A stretch of DNA of 49,504 nt from Acidobacteriota bacterium (GCA_022340665.1 JAJDNM010000147.1:1-49504), one strand, 5' to 3'; shown: positions 25,976 to 34,682, counted from the first letter of the stretch. Program-made: numbers and translations. The notes: generated by a model not told the origin, from the sequence alone.

Positions 25976-26906
25976 CGGAGAGCGGGTCCCAAGACATGCG
26001 ACCTCCGGACTCGAGCAGTCCATCGACCGTCGCTCGCTCCTGGTCGGTACCGGTCTGACTGCGATGGCGGCAGTGTCGGCGTCCGTCGCAGGCGCTGCGC
26101 CCGGCTTTGTCGAACGGTTGCTGCGCGAGCGGTTTGCCGAGCTCAGTCCGGAACGCAAGGCCGAGATCCTCGATCGGCTCGAGCAGGAATACAGCGAGCG
26201 TTACGGCCGCGAGGTGTCGGTCGAAGACACTCCCGCGCTGGACGGAGTCGAGTTCGCGTACGGCCTCGACATCGCTCGCTGTGTCGGTTGCCGGCGCTGC
26301 GTCTACGCATGCGTGCACGAGAACAACCAGTCCCGAGATCCCCAGATCCACTGGATCCGGGTGCTGCGCATGGAGAAGGAAAGGGGCATCGACTTCACCG
26401 AGTCGACCGCCTATTACGAACCGCCGGAGGTTCCGGAGCCCGACGCGTTCTACCTGCCGGTCGCCTGTCAACAGTGCCGCAACCCCGCCTGCGTCAAGGT
26501 CTGCCCGGTCAAGGCGACCTGGCAGGATCCCGACGGGATCGTAGTCATAGATTACGATTGGTGTATCGGCTGCCGCTGCTGTATGTCGGCCTGCCCCTAT
26601 GGCGCGCGTCACTTCAACTGGTCGGAGCCAAAAATTCCGTCCCAGGAGATCAATCCGAGGACCCACTATCTCGGCAACCGGCCACGACCCAGGGGAGTTG
26701 TCGAAAAGTGCACGTTCTGCCTCCACCGCACCCGCAAAGGGAGGTACCCGGCCTGCGTCGAGATCTGCCCGGTCGGAGCGCGCAAGTTCGGCAATTTGCT
26801 CGATAAGGAATCAGAGATGTACTACCTGCTGCGGGAAAAGCGGGTCTTCGTGCTCAAGGAAGAGCTGAATACTCAACCGCGGTTTTACTACTTTTACGCG
26901 ACCTAG
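25965..26906 (+). CDS. Four-cluster 4Fe-4S ferredoxin subunit with Tat signal (NrfC/DsrO-like)
   Basis: A 313-residue iron-sulfur protein. The Tat motif is DRRSLLVG (R22, R23), followed by a hydrophobic stretch. Four Cys quartets are complete: C106/109/112/116, C168/171/176/180, C200/203/206/210 and C249/252/264/268, enough for four 4Fe-4S clusters. A strong GGAGGAGG site precedes two adjacent ATG codons (25965 and 25968), and the start overlaps the cytochrome gene. It passes electrons between the cytochrome and the NrfD quinone subunit on the periplasmic side. Confidence 0.95.
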   Translation: MMSDGERVPRHATSGLEQSIDRRSLLVGTGLTAMAAVSASVAGAAPGFVERLLRERFAELSPERKAEILDRLEQEYSERYGREVSVEDTPALDGVEFAYGLDIARCVGCRRCVYACVHENNQSRDPQIHWIRVLRMEKERGIDFTESTAYYEPPEVPEPDAFYLPVACQQCRNPACVKVCPVKATWQDPDGIVVIDYDWCIGCRCCMSACPYGARHFNWSEPKIPSQEINPRTHYLGNRPRPRGVVEKCTFCLHRTRKGRYPACVEICPVGARKFGNLLDKESEMYYLLREKRVFVLKEELNTQPRFYYFYAT

Positions 26907-26908
26907 CC

Positions 26909-28147
26909 ATGCTCAAAGATGTCTTTTCTTTTGTCGTCGGCTCGGCCCGCCTCGCTTTTCGCGGTGGCCGGCTGTACTACGCGTGGTTGGTTGCCCTCGG
27001 GCTGCTCACTGCCTGGGGTGCGACCGCATGGTGGCGGCAGGTCACCGAAGGGCTCATCGCCACGAACATGCGCGACCAGGTGTCATGGGCGTTCTACATC
27101 GGCAACTTCACCTTCCTGGTCGGGGTCGCGGCCGCCGCGGTAATGTTGGTCATTCCCGCCTACATTTACAACTGGAAGCCGATCAAGGAGATCGCCATTT
27201 TCGGCGAATTGCTAGCCATCTCTTCGATCGTCATGTGCATGCTCTTCGTGCTGGTGGATATCGGTCGTCCGGACAGGGCGTGGCACTTGATGCCCTTCGT
27301 TGGCAGCCTCAACCTGCCGTCTTCGATTCTCGGCTGGGACGTGCTCGTCCTCAATCTCTACCTGATTCTCAACCTGGTCATCGTTGGGCATCTGCTCTAC
27401 ACGGCCTTTTTCCGCCGACCCTACAACTCGCGACTGGTGGTGCCGCTGCTCCTCTTTTCGATTCCGGCCGCTGTCGGAATCCACACCGTCACTGCGTTCG
27501 TATACGCGGGAGTGGCCGCGCGGCCGTTCTGGAACTCCGCCATTCTGGCGCCGCGGTTCCTCACCTCGGCGTTCTGCTCGGGACCGGCCATTCTCCTGAT
27601 TCTGTTCCAGGTCCTGCGCAGGACGACCTCGATCGAGATCAAGGACGAGGCGATCTGGAAGATTGCCGAGCTTATGGCCTATGCCATGTTCCTCAACCTC
27701 TTCCTCTTCGGTGCCGAGATCTTCCGCGAGTACTACTCGGCGACCCAACACCTGATCCACAGCCAGTACCTCTTCAGCGGCGTCCAGGGGCATAACGCCC
27801 TGGTGCCCTTTGCCTGGGCCTCCCTGATCGCGAGTGTGGTCGCCTTCCTGCTCTTTCTCTTTCCGGTCACCCGCCACAATCTGGTGACCCTCAACATCGG
27901 CTGTCTCCTGATCTATGCCGGCGTGTACATCGAAAAGGGTATGGCGCTGGTGATCCCGGGTATGACTCCCGACACCCTGGGTGAGTTCTACGAATACGTG
28001 CCGACGCTGGTCGAGGTGCGTGTCGGCGCTGGCATTTTCGCAGCCGGATTCCTGGTCTTCACCCTGCTGTGCAAGGTCGCGATTCCGATTCTCCAGGAGT
28101 CGGAGCGGCCCGAGGACGCGGAGCATTCGGTGGCCGAGGCGGCCTGA
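26909..28147 (+). CDS. NrfD/PsrC-type quinone-interacting membrane subunit
   Basis: A 412-residue polytopic protein with about ten hydrophobic helices (first about 23-42). The LLAISSIVMCMLFVLVDIGRPDRAWHL region is characteristic of the NrfD/PsrC family, whose members bind menaquinone or ubiquinone near the periplasmic side. It starts two bases after the ferredoxin stop, so the three genes form one complex. No catalytic subunit (molybdopterin enzyme or NrfA) is in the window, so the final acceptor or donor is unknown. Confidence 0.95.
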   Translation: MLKDVFSFVVGSARLAFRGGRLYYAWLVALGLLTAWGATAWWRQVTEGLIATNMRDQVSWAFYIGNFTFLVGVAAAAVMLVIPAYIYNWKPIKEIAIFGELLAISSIVMCMLFVLVDIGRPDRAWHLMPFVGSLNLPSSILGWDVLVLNLYLILNLVIVGHLLYTAFFRRPYNSRLVVPLLLFSIPAAVGIHTVTAFVYAGVAARPFWNSAILAPRFLTSAFCSGPAILLILFQVLRRTTSIEIKDEAIWKIAELMAYAMFLNLFLFGAEIFREYYSATQHLIHSQYLFSGVQGHNALVPFAWASLIASVVAFLLFLFPVTRHNLVTLNIGCLLIYAGVYIEKGMALVIPGMTPDTLGEFYEYVPTLVEVRVGAGIFAAGFLVFTLLCKVAIPILQESERPEDAEHSVAEAA

Positions 28148-28148
28148 G

Positions 28149-28721
28149 ATGGCCGCCCGGTTGCTCGGCGGCGTGCTGGTCGGAGGGCGGAGCCGGCGGA
28201 TGGGTCGACCGAAGCAGTGCGTCGAGATCGGCGGAATGACGATGATCGAGCAAGTCGTCCACGCGCTTTCCGGAGAGGTCGACGAGGTCGTCTTGCTTGG
28301 CGCCGGTCCGATTCCAGCGGCTCTCGAGGGCCTGCGAAGAAGAGCCGATGCCGACGGCTGCCGAGGTCCGATGGCGGGGATTCTCGGCGCCATGCGGTTT
28401 GAGCCTCAGGCGGCTTGGCTGGTGGCACCGTGTGACCTGCCGCTACTGCGGCCGGAGGCAATTCGGTGGCTGGTCAGCAGGCGAAAAGTTGGCACATGGG
28501 TGGTGTTCCCGTCATTCGATGGGTTCGTCGAGCCGTTGCTTGCCCTCTACGAGTCGGAGGCTCGAGGCTTGCTCGAGACCGCCGCCGCGGCCGGGGAACA
28601 CGCGCTGCAACGTCTCGCTCGGGACTCCCGGGTTGCGACCTTCGAACCCCCAAGCTCGCTGAGGCGTTGCTGGTTCAACGCCAACACACCCCAGGAAATC
28701 GCAGCCCTCCGGGACGTCTGA
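28149..28721 (+). CDS. mobA: MobA-like nucleotidyltransferase (molybdenum cofactor guanylyltransferase)
   Basis: A 190-residue protein. The N-terminal GGVLVGGRSRRMGRPK is the nucleotide-binding signature of MobA-type transferases, and LVAPCDLPLL holds the metal-binding Asp. It attaches GMP (or CMP in MocA relatives) to molybdopterin. It starts one base after the NrfD stop, in the same operon. That suggests the electron-transfer module serves a molybdoenzyme encoded elsewhere. Confidence 0.85.
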   Translation: MAARLLGGVLVGGRSRRMGRPKQCVEIGGMTMIEQVVHALSGEVDEVVLLGAGPIPAALEGLRRRADADGCRGPMAGILGAMRFEPQAAWLVAPCDLPLLRPEAIRWLVSRRKVGTWVVFPSFDGFVEPLLALYESEARGLLETAAAAGEHALQRLARDSRVATFEPPSSLRRCWFNANTPQEIAALRDV

Positions 28722-28767
28722 GACATTGCGAGCCGGCAGATTGGGGTGAACCCTCACCAGGTGGCGT

Positions 28768-28773
28768 TACAAT
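28768..28773 (+). promoter_or_regulatory. Possible -10 element of the PilZ gene
   Basis: TACAAT about 100 bases before the PilZ-like gene, in a stretch that also has a short inverted repeat (GGTGA/TCACC, about 28746-28759) upstream. No good -35 is present, so an activator-dependent promoter is possible. Confidence 0.3.
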
Positions 28774-28873
28774 CGCACTCACGAGATGTAGTCGAATCGA
28801 TGGATAGCCCGCACATCGTATCGTTCTATTGGACTCCTGACAGTCATTTTCTTGATCCGTAAGGGAGAGAGCC

Positions 28874-29158
28874 ATGAGTGACGAGCGGCGAGATGATGAG
28901 CGTTCTCCTGACTTCCGAAATGTCGAGCTGGTCGCCATCAATAGCGGCGGCAATGAACGGTCCTTCCCGTTGACCCTCCGAGACTCCAGCGATGGTGGCC
29001 TCGGTGGGATGTATGTCGGCAAAGAGACCCTGAGTCCGACCGGCACCTTCGTGCTGCGTGACGCGGAGAAGGAGGATGATTGCAGAGTCCGCATCGTGTG
29101 GACTAAAAAGGTGGCTGACTACGTGCAGATGCTCGGGATCGAAGTCACAGAGAGTTGA
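28874..29158 (+). CDS. Stand-alone PilZ domain protein
   Basis: A 94-residue single-domain protein. An Arg-rich start (RRDDER), LTLRDSSDGGLGGMYV in the middle (the DxSxxG element) and DCRVRIVWTKKVADYVQMLGIEV at the end give the PilZ pattern of c-di-GMP receptors. The N-terminal Arg pair and DSSDGG could form the binding site. GGGAGAG precedes the ATG. It stands alone between the MobA gene and a secreted hydrolase. Confidence 0.72.
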   Translation: MSDERRDDERSPDFRNVELVAINSGGNERSFPLTLRDSSDGGLGGMYVGKETLSPTGTFVLRDAEKEDDCRVRIVWTKKVADYVQMLGIEVTES

Positions 29159-29387
29159 TCCCGTCTACGGCGGCCTGGACCCTCGGAATTGGGCGGCAGG
29201 GGAAATTTGCACGGTGCCACTCCGGTGCCCGCAGTAAATACTTGGTGAGAAAACCGGGTGAGCCATCTTGTTGACGACAGATCGTCAGGGCGATGCGCCG
29301 GCCCGGATGACCGGAGGGGTGCTATGTCACGGGAAGTAACGGTGCTGGTCTCATGAGAGCTGAACACACTGGCGAGGAGTGGACTTC

Positions 29388-30629
29388 ATGAATATCAATC
29401 GTGCGTACCGAATGGTGGTCGGCGCGAGTCTCGTGACAGTGATGGCGTGGATTTCGGCGGCGGAGATACGAGATGCGGACGCCTGTACCTCGGCTGTAGT
29501 GGCACCCGCAGGCTCCGCGACCGGAACGCCGATTCTGTGGAAGAACCGCGACACATCGAACGTGTCCAACAAGGTCATCTACGTCGACGAAGAGCCGTTT
29601 GCCTATCTCTGCCTGGCAAACGCGAGCACCGGTTCGGGCCGTTCGTGTTTCGCCGGACTCAACGAGTCGGGATTCGCGATCATCAACACCGTCGCATACA
29701 ACGTTCCATCGCTTTCCAGTGAAAGCGAAGACCACGAGGGCATCATTCAGGCTGATGCCCTCCGCACCTGCAGGACGGTCGAGGACTTCGAACGCTACAT
29801 CGAAGCGAATCTGGGACCCGAGCTCGGCGCCCGAACCAATATCGGAGTCATGGACGCCGAGGGTGGGGCCGCGATATACGAGGTCCACAACCACGGCTTC
29901 AAGAGGATCGACGCTGCGGACCAGCCAACCGGCTACCTCGTCAACACCAACTTCGCCCGCTCGGGAGAGGAGGGCGAGGGTGAAGGCTATATCCGGTTCA
30001 AGCGCGCTTCCGAGCTTTTCAGAACCTTCGAGGCCGGAGGCGTGGATCCCGAGGTCATCCTGCACCGTTTCAGCCGCGATCTCGGACACCCGCTGGTCAA
30101 CAGTGTCGGGGTGAATGAAGTCGCGGCGCTGCAGTCGCGACCCCCGGTTTGGATCAACACACGTGACCGCATCAACCGACCATCGACCGCCTCTGCCGTG
30201 GTGATTGTGGGTGGGAACGAGCAGCGTCCCGCGACCATGTGGGTCATTCCCGGAGAGCCTGTGACTGCGGCGGCGATACCGCTGTGGGTCGAAGCCGGTC
30301 GCAGCCCGGCGGCGTTCTACGAAGGTGAGGAAGCGCCGTTGTGGAAGGAGTCCCTGCGTATCAAGAGGGCTCTCAGGCCTTTGGAGATCGGACACATCGG
30401 CGATTACCTGGACCTTACCCGTCTGGTCAACGCCGACGGCACCGGCTATCTGCCCGATCTGCTCTCGTTGGAACAGTCGATCTTTGTCGACACCGCGGCG
30501 TTTCTCGCCGGGCGGCCGCAGCCGGACGCGCTCGCTGCATTCCAGGAACAGGTGACTGCTAGGGTGCTGGAGCATCTTCGGTTGATAGTGATTGAAGGCG
30601 AACCTCCGCACGGATACGGCGGGCAGTAG
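29388..30629 (+). CDS. Exported Ntn hydrolase, C45/acyl-transferase or linear-amide hydrolase type
   Basis: A 413-residue protein. The signal peptide ends ADA, and the next residue is Cys33 in CTSAVVAPAG, the expected nucleophile of Ntn hydrolases of the penicillin acylase/C45 kind. Family-like motifs follow: PILWKNRDTS and CFAGLNESGFAIINTVAYN. Signal peptide cleavage would itself expose the catalytic Cys. GAGGAG lies eight bases before the ATG at 29388; a GTG nine bases earlier is in frame but less suitable. It likely hydrolyses an amide such as an acyl-amino acid or peptide outside the cytoplasm. The substrate is unknown. Confidence 0.85.
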   Translation: MNINRAYRMVVGASLVTVMAWISAAEIRDADACTSAVVAPAGSATGTPILWKNRDTSNVSNKVIYVDEEPFAYLCLANASTGSGRSCFAGLNESGFAIINTVAYNVPSLSSESEDHEGIIQADALRTCRTVEDFERYIEANLGPELGARTNIGVMDAEGGAAIYEVHNHGFKRIDAADQPTGYLVNTNFARSGEEGEGEGYIRFKRASELFRTFEAGGVDPEVILHRFSRDLGHPLVNSVGVNEVAALQSRPPVWINTRDRINRPSTASAVVIVGGNEQRPATMWVIPGEPVTAAAIPLWVEAGRSPAAFYEGEEAPLWKESLRIKRALRPLEIGHIGDYLDLTRLVNADGTGYLPDLLSLEQSIFVDTAAFLAGRPQPDALAAFQEQVTARVLEHLRLIVIEGEPPHGYGGQ

Positions 30630-30654
30630 GCCTTTTCGAGAGGGGTTGAAATCG

Positions 30655-30912
30655 ATGTTTCCACGAGAATCCTACGACGCGCCTGTAGCAGAATTTGGCC
30701 CCGGAATTCAGACCCGCGAGGTTCACCTCACTGCTGCGCGGGTCGTCGCAGAGTGGATGAAGGACCTCGACTTCGGCGCCTTGGACGAATGGCGGGATTT
30801 CGGAGGCATTCGCAACGAGGAGGACTTGGTCATCACCTCCGACGGCGCACGCCGCCTGGGTGCAGCCGGGCCTCTCCACATCGACGAGGTGGAGGCGTTG
30901 CGGGCTACATAG
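30655..30912 (+). CDS. Short protein resembling the C-terminal end of an M24 aminopeptidase; possible remnant
   Basis: An 85-residue frame with GAGAGGGG upstream of the ATG. The second half, EWRDFGGIRNEEDLVITSDGARRLG followed by IDEVEAL, looks like the extreme C-terminus of Xaa-Pro aminopeptidases (GGVRIEDDVLVTEDG pattern, including the metal-binding Glu). The rest of the M24 domain is not present in any frame nearby, so it is either a decayed gene or a small protein reusing the segment. It follows the Ntn hydrolase gene by 25 bases and its end overlaps the 3' end of the opposite tryptophanase gene. Confidence 0.45.
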   Translation: MFPRESYDAPVAEFGPGIQTREVHLTAARVVAEWMKDLDFGALDEWRDFGGIRNEEDLVITSDGARRLGAAGPLHIDEVEALRAT

Positions 30913-32275
30913 GCTCGAAATGGCAGGTGAAGTGGCGCAGAATATCCTGCTGGTACGTGATGCGGTGGCCAGGTATCGTCTCTCGCTCTCGCCAGACCTG
31001 GTCGATGACCTCGATGATGTAATCGAAGTGGCTCTGGGTGTAAACCCGGCGCGGGAAGGCGAGGCGCACGAGCTCGAGCGGTGACGGCTGCTCCATACCA
31101 TCTCCGTCGGTGTGGCCGAACATCACGCTGCCGAGCTCGACCGCACGGATTCCTCCGGCCAGATAGAGCGCGTTGACGACGCCGATTCCTGGATACTGGA
31201 GCTGTGGCACCTGGGGGACCATTTTGCGGGCGTCGAGGAAGACGGCGTGTCCCCCGGCCGGGAGCACCATCGGCATGCCGATCGCGCTCAGGCGCTCGAC
31301 CATGTATTCGACGGTCGCGTGGCGGTAGATCTGGTAGTCGTTGTCGAGGGCTTCCATGAGGCCGACAGAGATCGCCTCGAGGTCGCGTCCAGCGAGACCG
31401 CCGTAGGTAGGGAAACCCTCACGCAGGATGAGGAGGTTCCGAAACCGTGTTGCCCACTCGTCGTCGCGGCATACCAGGAAGCCGCCGATGTTGGCCAGGC
31501 CGTCCTTCTTGCAGCTCATGGTTGCGCCGTCGGCCATCGAAAACATCTCCTGCGCGATCTCGAGGAGCGAGTAGTCGGCGTAGCCCTCCTCACGCTGACC
31601 TACGAAATATGAGTTTTCGGCAAAACGGCATGCATCGATGATGAGGGGGATCTCATGCTCGGCGAGGACCTCTTTGACGGCGCGGAGGTTGGCCATCGAC
31701 ACTGGTTGTCCGCCTCCGGTGTTGTTCGTCACCGTCATCATGGCGAACGGTATCTTCTCCCTTCCGTGTTCTTCAATGCATGCGCGGAGTGCGGCCACGT
31801 CCATGTCGCCTTTGAACGGTGCCGCCACCTGCGTGTCGTAGGCCTCCGCGCAGGGTAGATTGAGAGCCACCGCACCGCAGTACTCGATATTGGCGCGGGT
31901 GGTGTCGAAGTGGCTGTTATTGGGGATGACGTCACCGGGCCGCACCACGGTCTCGGCAAGGATGCCTTCTGCGGCGCGCCCTTGGTGGGTCGGCAGCACA
32001 TGGTCCATACCGGTAATCTCGCGTACCGTCGACTCGAAGCGTTTCCACGAGCGACTCCCGGCGTAGCTTTCGTCACCGAGCATCAGCGCTGCCCACTGCT
32101 GCGTCGACATGGCGCCGGTGCCCGAGTCGGTCAATAGGTCGATGCAGCAGTCCTCGGCGTCGAGCAGAAAGACGTTATGGTGAGCCGCCTCCAACGCACG
32201 CTGTCGCTCGTCGCGGGTTGTAATCTTGAGTGGTTCCGTCATTTTGATGCGGAAAGGTTCGATGATCGTGCGCAT
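30905..32275 (-). CDS. tnaA: Tryptophanase (beta-eliminating lyase family)
   Basis: A 456-residue PLP enzyme, the usual length. THQGRAAEG (96-104) binds the phosphate, FETTRANIEY-like substrate loop residues follow, and the PLP lysine is K257 in SCKKDGL. Tyrosine phenol-lyase and tryptophanase differ at one key site: Arg381 in the former, Ile396 in E. coli TnaA. Here the residue is Leu381 in RAVELGS, which supports tryptophanase: L-tryptophan to indole, pyruvate and ammonia. GGAGG lies six bases before the ATG at 32275. No Trp permease or tnaC-like leader is visible in the upstream 200 bases. Confidence 0.9.
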   Translation of the reverse strand: MRTIIEPFRIKMTEPLKITTRDERQRALEAAHHNVFLLDAEDCCIDLLTDSGTGAMSTQQWAALMLGDESYAGSRSWKRFESTVREITGMDHVLPTHQGRAAEGILAETVVRPGDVIPNNSHFDTTRANIEYCGAVALNLPCAEAYDTQVAAPFKGDMDVAALRACIEEHGREKIPFAMMTVTNNTGGGQPVSMANLRAVKEVLAEHEIPLIIDACRFAENSYFVGQREEGYADYSLLEIAQEMFSMADGATMSCKKDGLANIGGFLVCRDDEWATRFRNLLILREGFPTYGGLAGRDLEAISVGLMEALDNDYQIYRHATVEYMVERLSAIGMPMVLPAGGHAVFLDARKMVPQVPQLQYPGIGVVNALYLAGGIRAVELGSVMFGHTDGDGMEQPSPLELVRLAFPRRVYTQSHFDYIIEVIDQVWRERETIPGHRITYQQDILRHFTCHFEPM

Positions 32276-32452
32276 GCTGGTCCTCCAGAATCGGTGCGGG
32301 TCCGACGAGCTCTCGATAATCCTGTACGAAACGATCCGAGCGTAGCAAAACTCGGCCCTCGGCGGAGACCGAGAGATCGTCCGAAAACTCGCTCCTCGGC
32401 ACCTCAAGCGATACCCTTCCCGGACTGCACGCCGCGATCACCACAGCGAACT

Positions 32453-32475
32453 GGAACCCCGGGTTCCATTTTTCT
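32453..32475 (+). terminator. Terminator-like hairpin facing the plus direction
   Basis: GGAACCC and GGGTTCC form a perfect inverted repeat around one C, followed by ATTTTTCT on the plus strand. No plus-strand gene ends here; it lies between two minus-strand genes, the ABC-2 permease and tryptophanase. It could stop antisense transcripts, or act as a hairpin in the minus-strand transcript, where no T run follows. Confidence 0.4.
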
Positions 32476-32484
32476 AAAACGGAA

Positions 32485-33579
32485 CTAATCCAGGTGAACG
32501 CGGTAACGGAGGCGAGCAAATGTGATGATGACCACTGCCAGAACGAGGAGAGCGAGACCGCTCGGCCACAGGACATCGAGACCGGCGCCCTTCAGGAACA
32601 CGCCGCGGAGAATCGTCACGTAGTACCGCAACGGGATGGCATATGTGGCCCATTGGAAGGCCTGCGGCATGTTCTGGATCGGAAACACGAAGCCGGAGAG
32701 GTAGATCTGCGGCATCATGAAGACGAATGCGGAGATCATCATTGCCTGTTGCTGGGTGCGTGAGAGCGTGGAGACCAGGAGGCCCAGGCCGAGGCAGCAG
32801 ACAATGAACGGCGCCGTCAACAGGCAAAGGGTCCAGAACGATCCCCGCAAAGGCACCTCGAACCAGAAGAGCACCACCGCCAGGGCGGAGAGAAACTCGA
32901 CCACGCCGACCAGCGCGTAGGGCACGAGCTTGCCGGTAATGACAGCGCTCGGAGTGAGAGGCGTCACCAGCAGCTGCTCCATGGTTCCAAGCTCGGTTTC
33001 GCGAACGATGGCCATCGACGAGAGCATCATGGTCATGACGACCAGGAGCAGGGCGAGAACGCCCGGAACCATGAAGTAGCGACTGATGAGGTCCGGGTTG
33101 AACAGAACCGTGGGCAGAAGCTCGAGCGGTGTGCCCGCACCTGACGCCTCGGCTGACGTCATCAGGATGCCTTGGGCGTAGGCAAGTCCGAGGGTGCCGA
33201 CCATTGGGTCTGACCCGTCGGCGACCACCTGTACATTGCCGGTGCGACCCGCGATGCGCTCGGCCGAAAATCCGGCCGGAACGGTGATGCCGACCCGCGC
33301 CTTTCCGCTGGCCAAGAGCGGATCCAGCTGATTTTGAGAACTCACCGAGGCGACACGCCTGAAATATGTTGAGGAGTCGAAGTGTCGGAGGAGTTGACGG
33401 CTTGCCGATGATCGGTCTAGGTCGCACACCGCCAGCGCAATCTGTCGAATGTCGGTGGTGGCGGCGTAGGAGAGGAGGGTCAGCTGAACGATCGGCGCGA
33501 TGAACAGCACCGCCAGGGTCTTGGGGTCCCGCCGCAGCTGGATGAGCTCCTTGACCAGCATATTGACGAGCATTCGCAT
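32485..33579 (-). CDS. ABC-2 type permease of drug-efflux pump (YbhR/YbhS-like), second permease
   Basis: A 364-residue membrane protein: an N-terminal helix (about 24-42), a large periplasmic part, then five C-terminal helices. IVRETELGTMEQLLVTPLTPSAVITGKLVPY is the ABC-2 coupling motif, and GFVFPIQNMPQAFQWATYAIPLRYY is typical of this family. The ATG at 33579 overlaps the stop of the preceding permease gene by one base. With its partner it forms the membrane part of the TetR-controlled tripartite pump. Confidence 0.93.
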   Translation of the reverse strand: MRMLVNMLVKELIQLRRDPKTLAVLFIAPIVQLTLLSYAATTDIRQIALAVCDLDRSSASRQLLRHFDSSTYFRRVASVSSQNQLDPLLASGKARVGITVPAGFSAERIAGRTGNVQVVADGSDPMVGTLGLAYAQGILMTSAEASGAGTPLELLPTVLFNPDLISRYFMVPGVLALLLVVMTMMLSSMAIVRETELGTMEQLLVTPLTPSAVITGKLVPYALVGVVEFLSALAVVLFWFEVPLRGSFWTLCLLTAPFIVCCLGLGLLVSTLSRTQQQAMMISAFVFMMPQIYLSGFVFPIQNMPQAFQWATYAIPLRYYVTILRGVFLKGAGLDVLWPSGLALLVLAVVIITFARLRYRVHLD

Positions 33580-34682
33580 CACAGACTCCGGACCATGCGT
33601 ACGGTGGCGAGCAGCAGAACAACGGCGGCGTAGACGGCGAGGGCGACGGCCTGCAGCCACCACATTTCGGGACCTACGCCCTTGAGGACGATCGAGCGAA
33701 GGGCGGTGATGTAGTAACGGGCTGGGACGATGAGGGTCACAAACTGCAGAACCTTGGGCATGGATGAGATGGGAAAGATGAAGCCAGACAGGAGAAGGGT
33801 GGGCAGCATCGAGGAGAGCAAGGCGAGCTGGAAAGCGAGCTGTTGATTGTCGGCAAGAGTCGAGATGAAGGTACCCCAGCCGAGTCCGCCAGCGAGGAAG
33901 AGAAGTGTGACCGCGGCCAACCACACGAGTGATCCGCGGACCGGCACGTCGAAGAGAGACCAGGCCAGGAAGAGCGAGCCGGTGGCCGATACCGAGGCGA
34001 CCAGCAAATAGGGCAGGGTCTTGCCGAGGAGGAGCTCGATGGCGCGAATCGGAGTGGCACGCAGCGATTCCATGGTTCCGCGCTCCTTCTCGCGAACAAC
34101 AGCAAGGGCGGTGGCGATCACCGACGACACCATGAGGATGAAGGCGAGTAGGCCGGGCACCAGGAAGATGGTCGAGTTCAGGTTGGGGTTGTACCAGACC
34201 AGGGGCCTCGTCTCATACGGCACCTGCACCTCAATGCCGTAGACTGCTCCGGTCTGGGAGGCGACGATCTGGCGCGCGTAGCCGAGAACGGTGTTGGCCA
34301 TTTGAGCGTCGGAACCGTCGAGAATGAACTGTATCGCGCTTGGTCTGTGGTCCGCGGTCCGCGATGCGAATTCAGCGGGGATGACCAGCGCGGCTTGTAT
34401 GGCCCCGGAGGTGAAGAGTTCGTCGAGTGGGCGCGTGTCATCGAGGGCCGCACGCTGAACGAAATAGCCGCTCTTGAGGAAGGACTCGACGACCCGGCGG
34501 GAGGCCTGACTTCGCGACTGGTCGACAATGCCGAGCCGGACATCGGTGACGTCGAAGCTGAGGGCGAAGCCGTAAATCAGGAGCAGGATCATCGGCATCG
34601 CGAGCAGCGCTAGCGCCGTGCGCCAGTCGCGCCTGAGCTGAAGAAGCTCCTTGACCGCGGTTGCGAGGACGCGACGTATCAT
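33579..34682 (-). CDS. ABC-2 type permease of drug-efflux pump (YbhR/YbhS-like), first permease
   Basis: A 367-residue homologue of the next permease, with the same topology. VVREKERGTMESLRATPIRAIELLLGKTLPYL is the coupling helix region and GFIFPISSMPKVLQFVTLIVPARYYITALR the C-terminal family motif. The ATG overlaps the ATPase stop by four bases (ATGA). Two different permeases suggest a heterodimer. Confidence 0.93.
   Translation of the reverse strand: MIRRVLATAVKELLQLRRDWRTALALLAMPMILLLIYGFALSFDVTDVRLGIVDQSRSQASRRVVESFLKSGYFVQRAALDDTRPLDELFTSGAIQAALVIPAEFASRTADHRPSAIQFILDGSDAQMANTVLGYARQIVASQTGAVYGIEVQVPYETRPLVWYNPNLNSTIFLVPGLLAFILMVSSVIATALAVVREKERGTMESLRATPIRAIELLLGKTLPYLLVASVSATGSLFLAWSLFDVPVRGSLVWLAAVTLLFLAGGLGWGTFISTLADNQQLAFQLALLSSMLPTLLLSGFIFPISSMPKVLQFVTLIVPARYYITALRSIVLKGVGPEMWWLQAVALAVYAAVVLLLATVRMVRSL

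Noticed and set aside
25605-26726. 373-residue minus-strand open frame
   Set aside because: It is antisense to the cytochrome and ferredoxin genes, whose CxxCH and Cys quartets are unmistakable.
27212-28393. 393-residue minus-strand open frame
   Set aside because: It is antisense to the NrfD gene and MobA gene; the protein is charged and repetitive with no recognisable domain.
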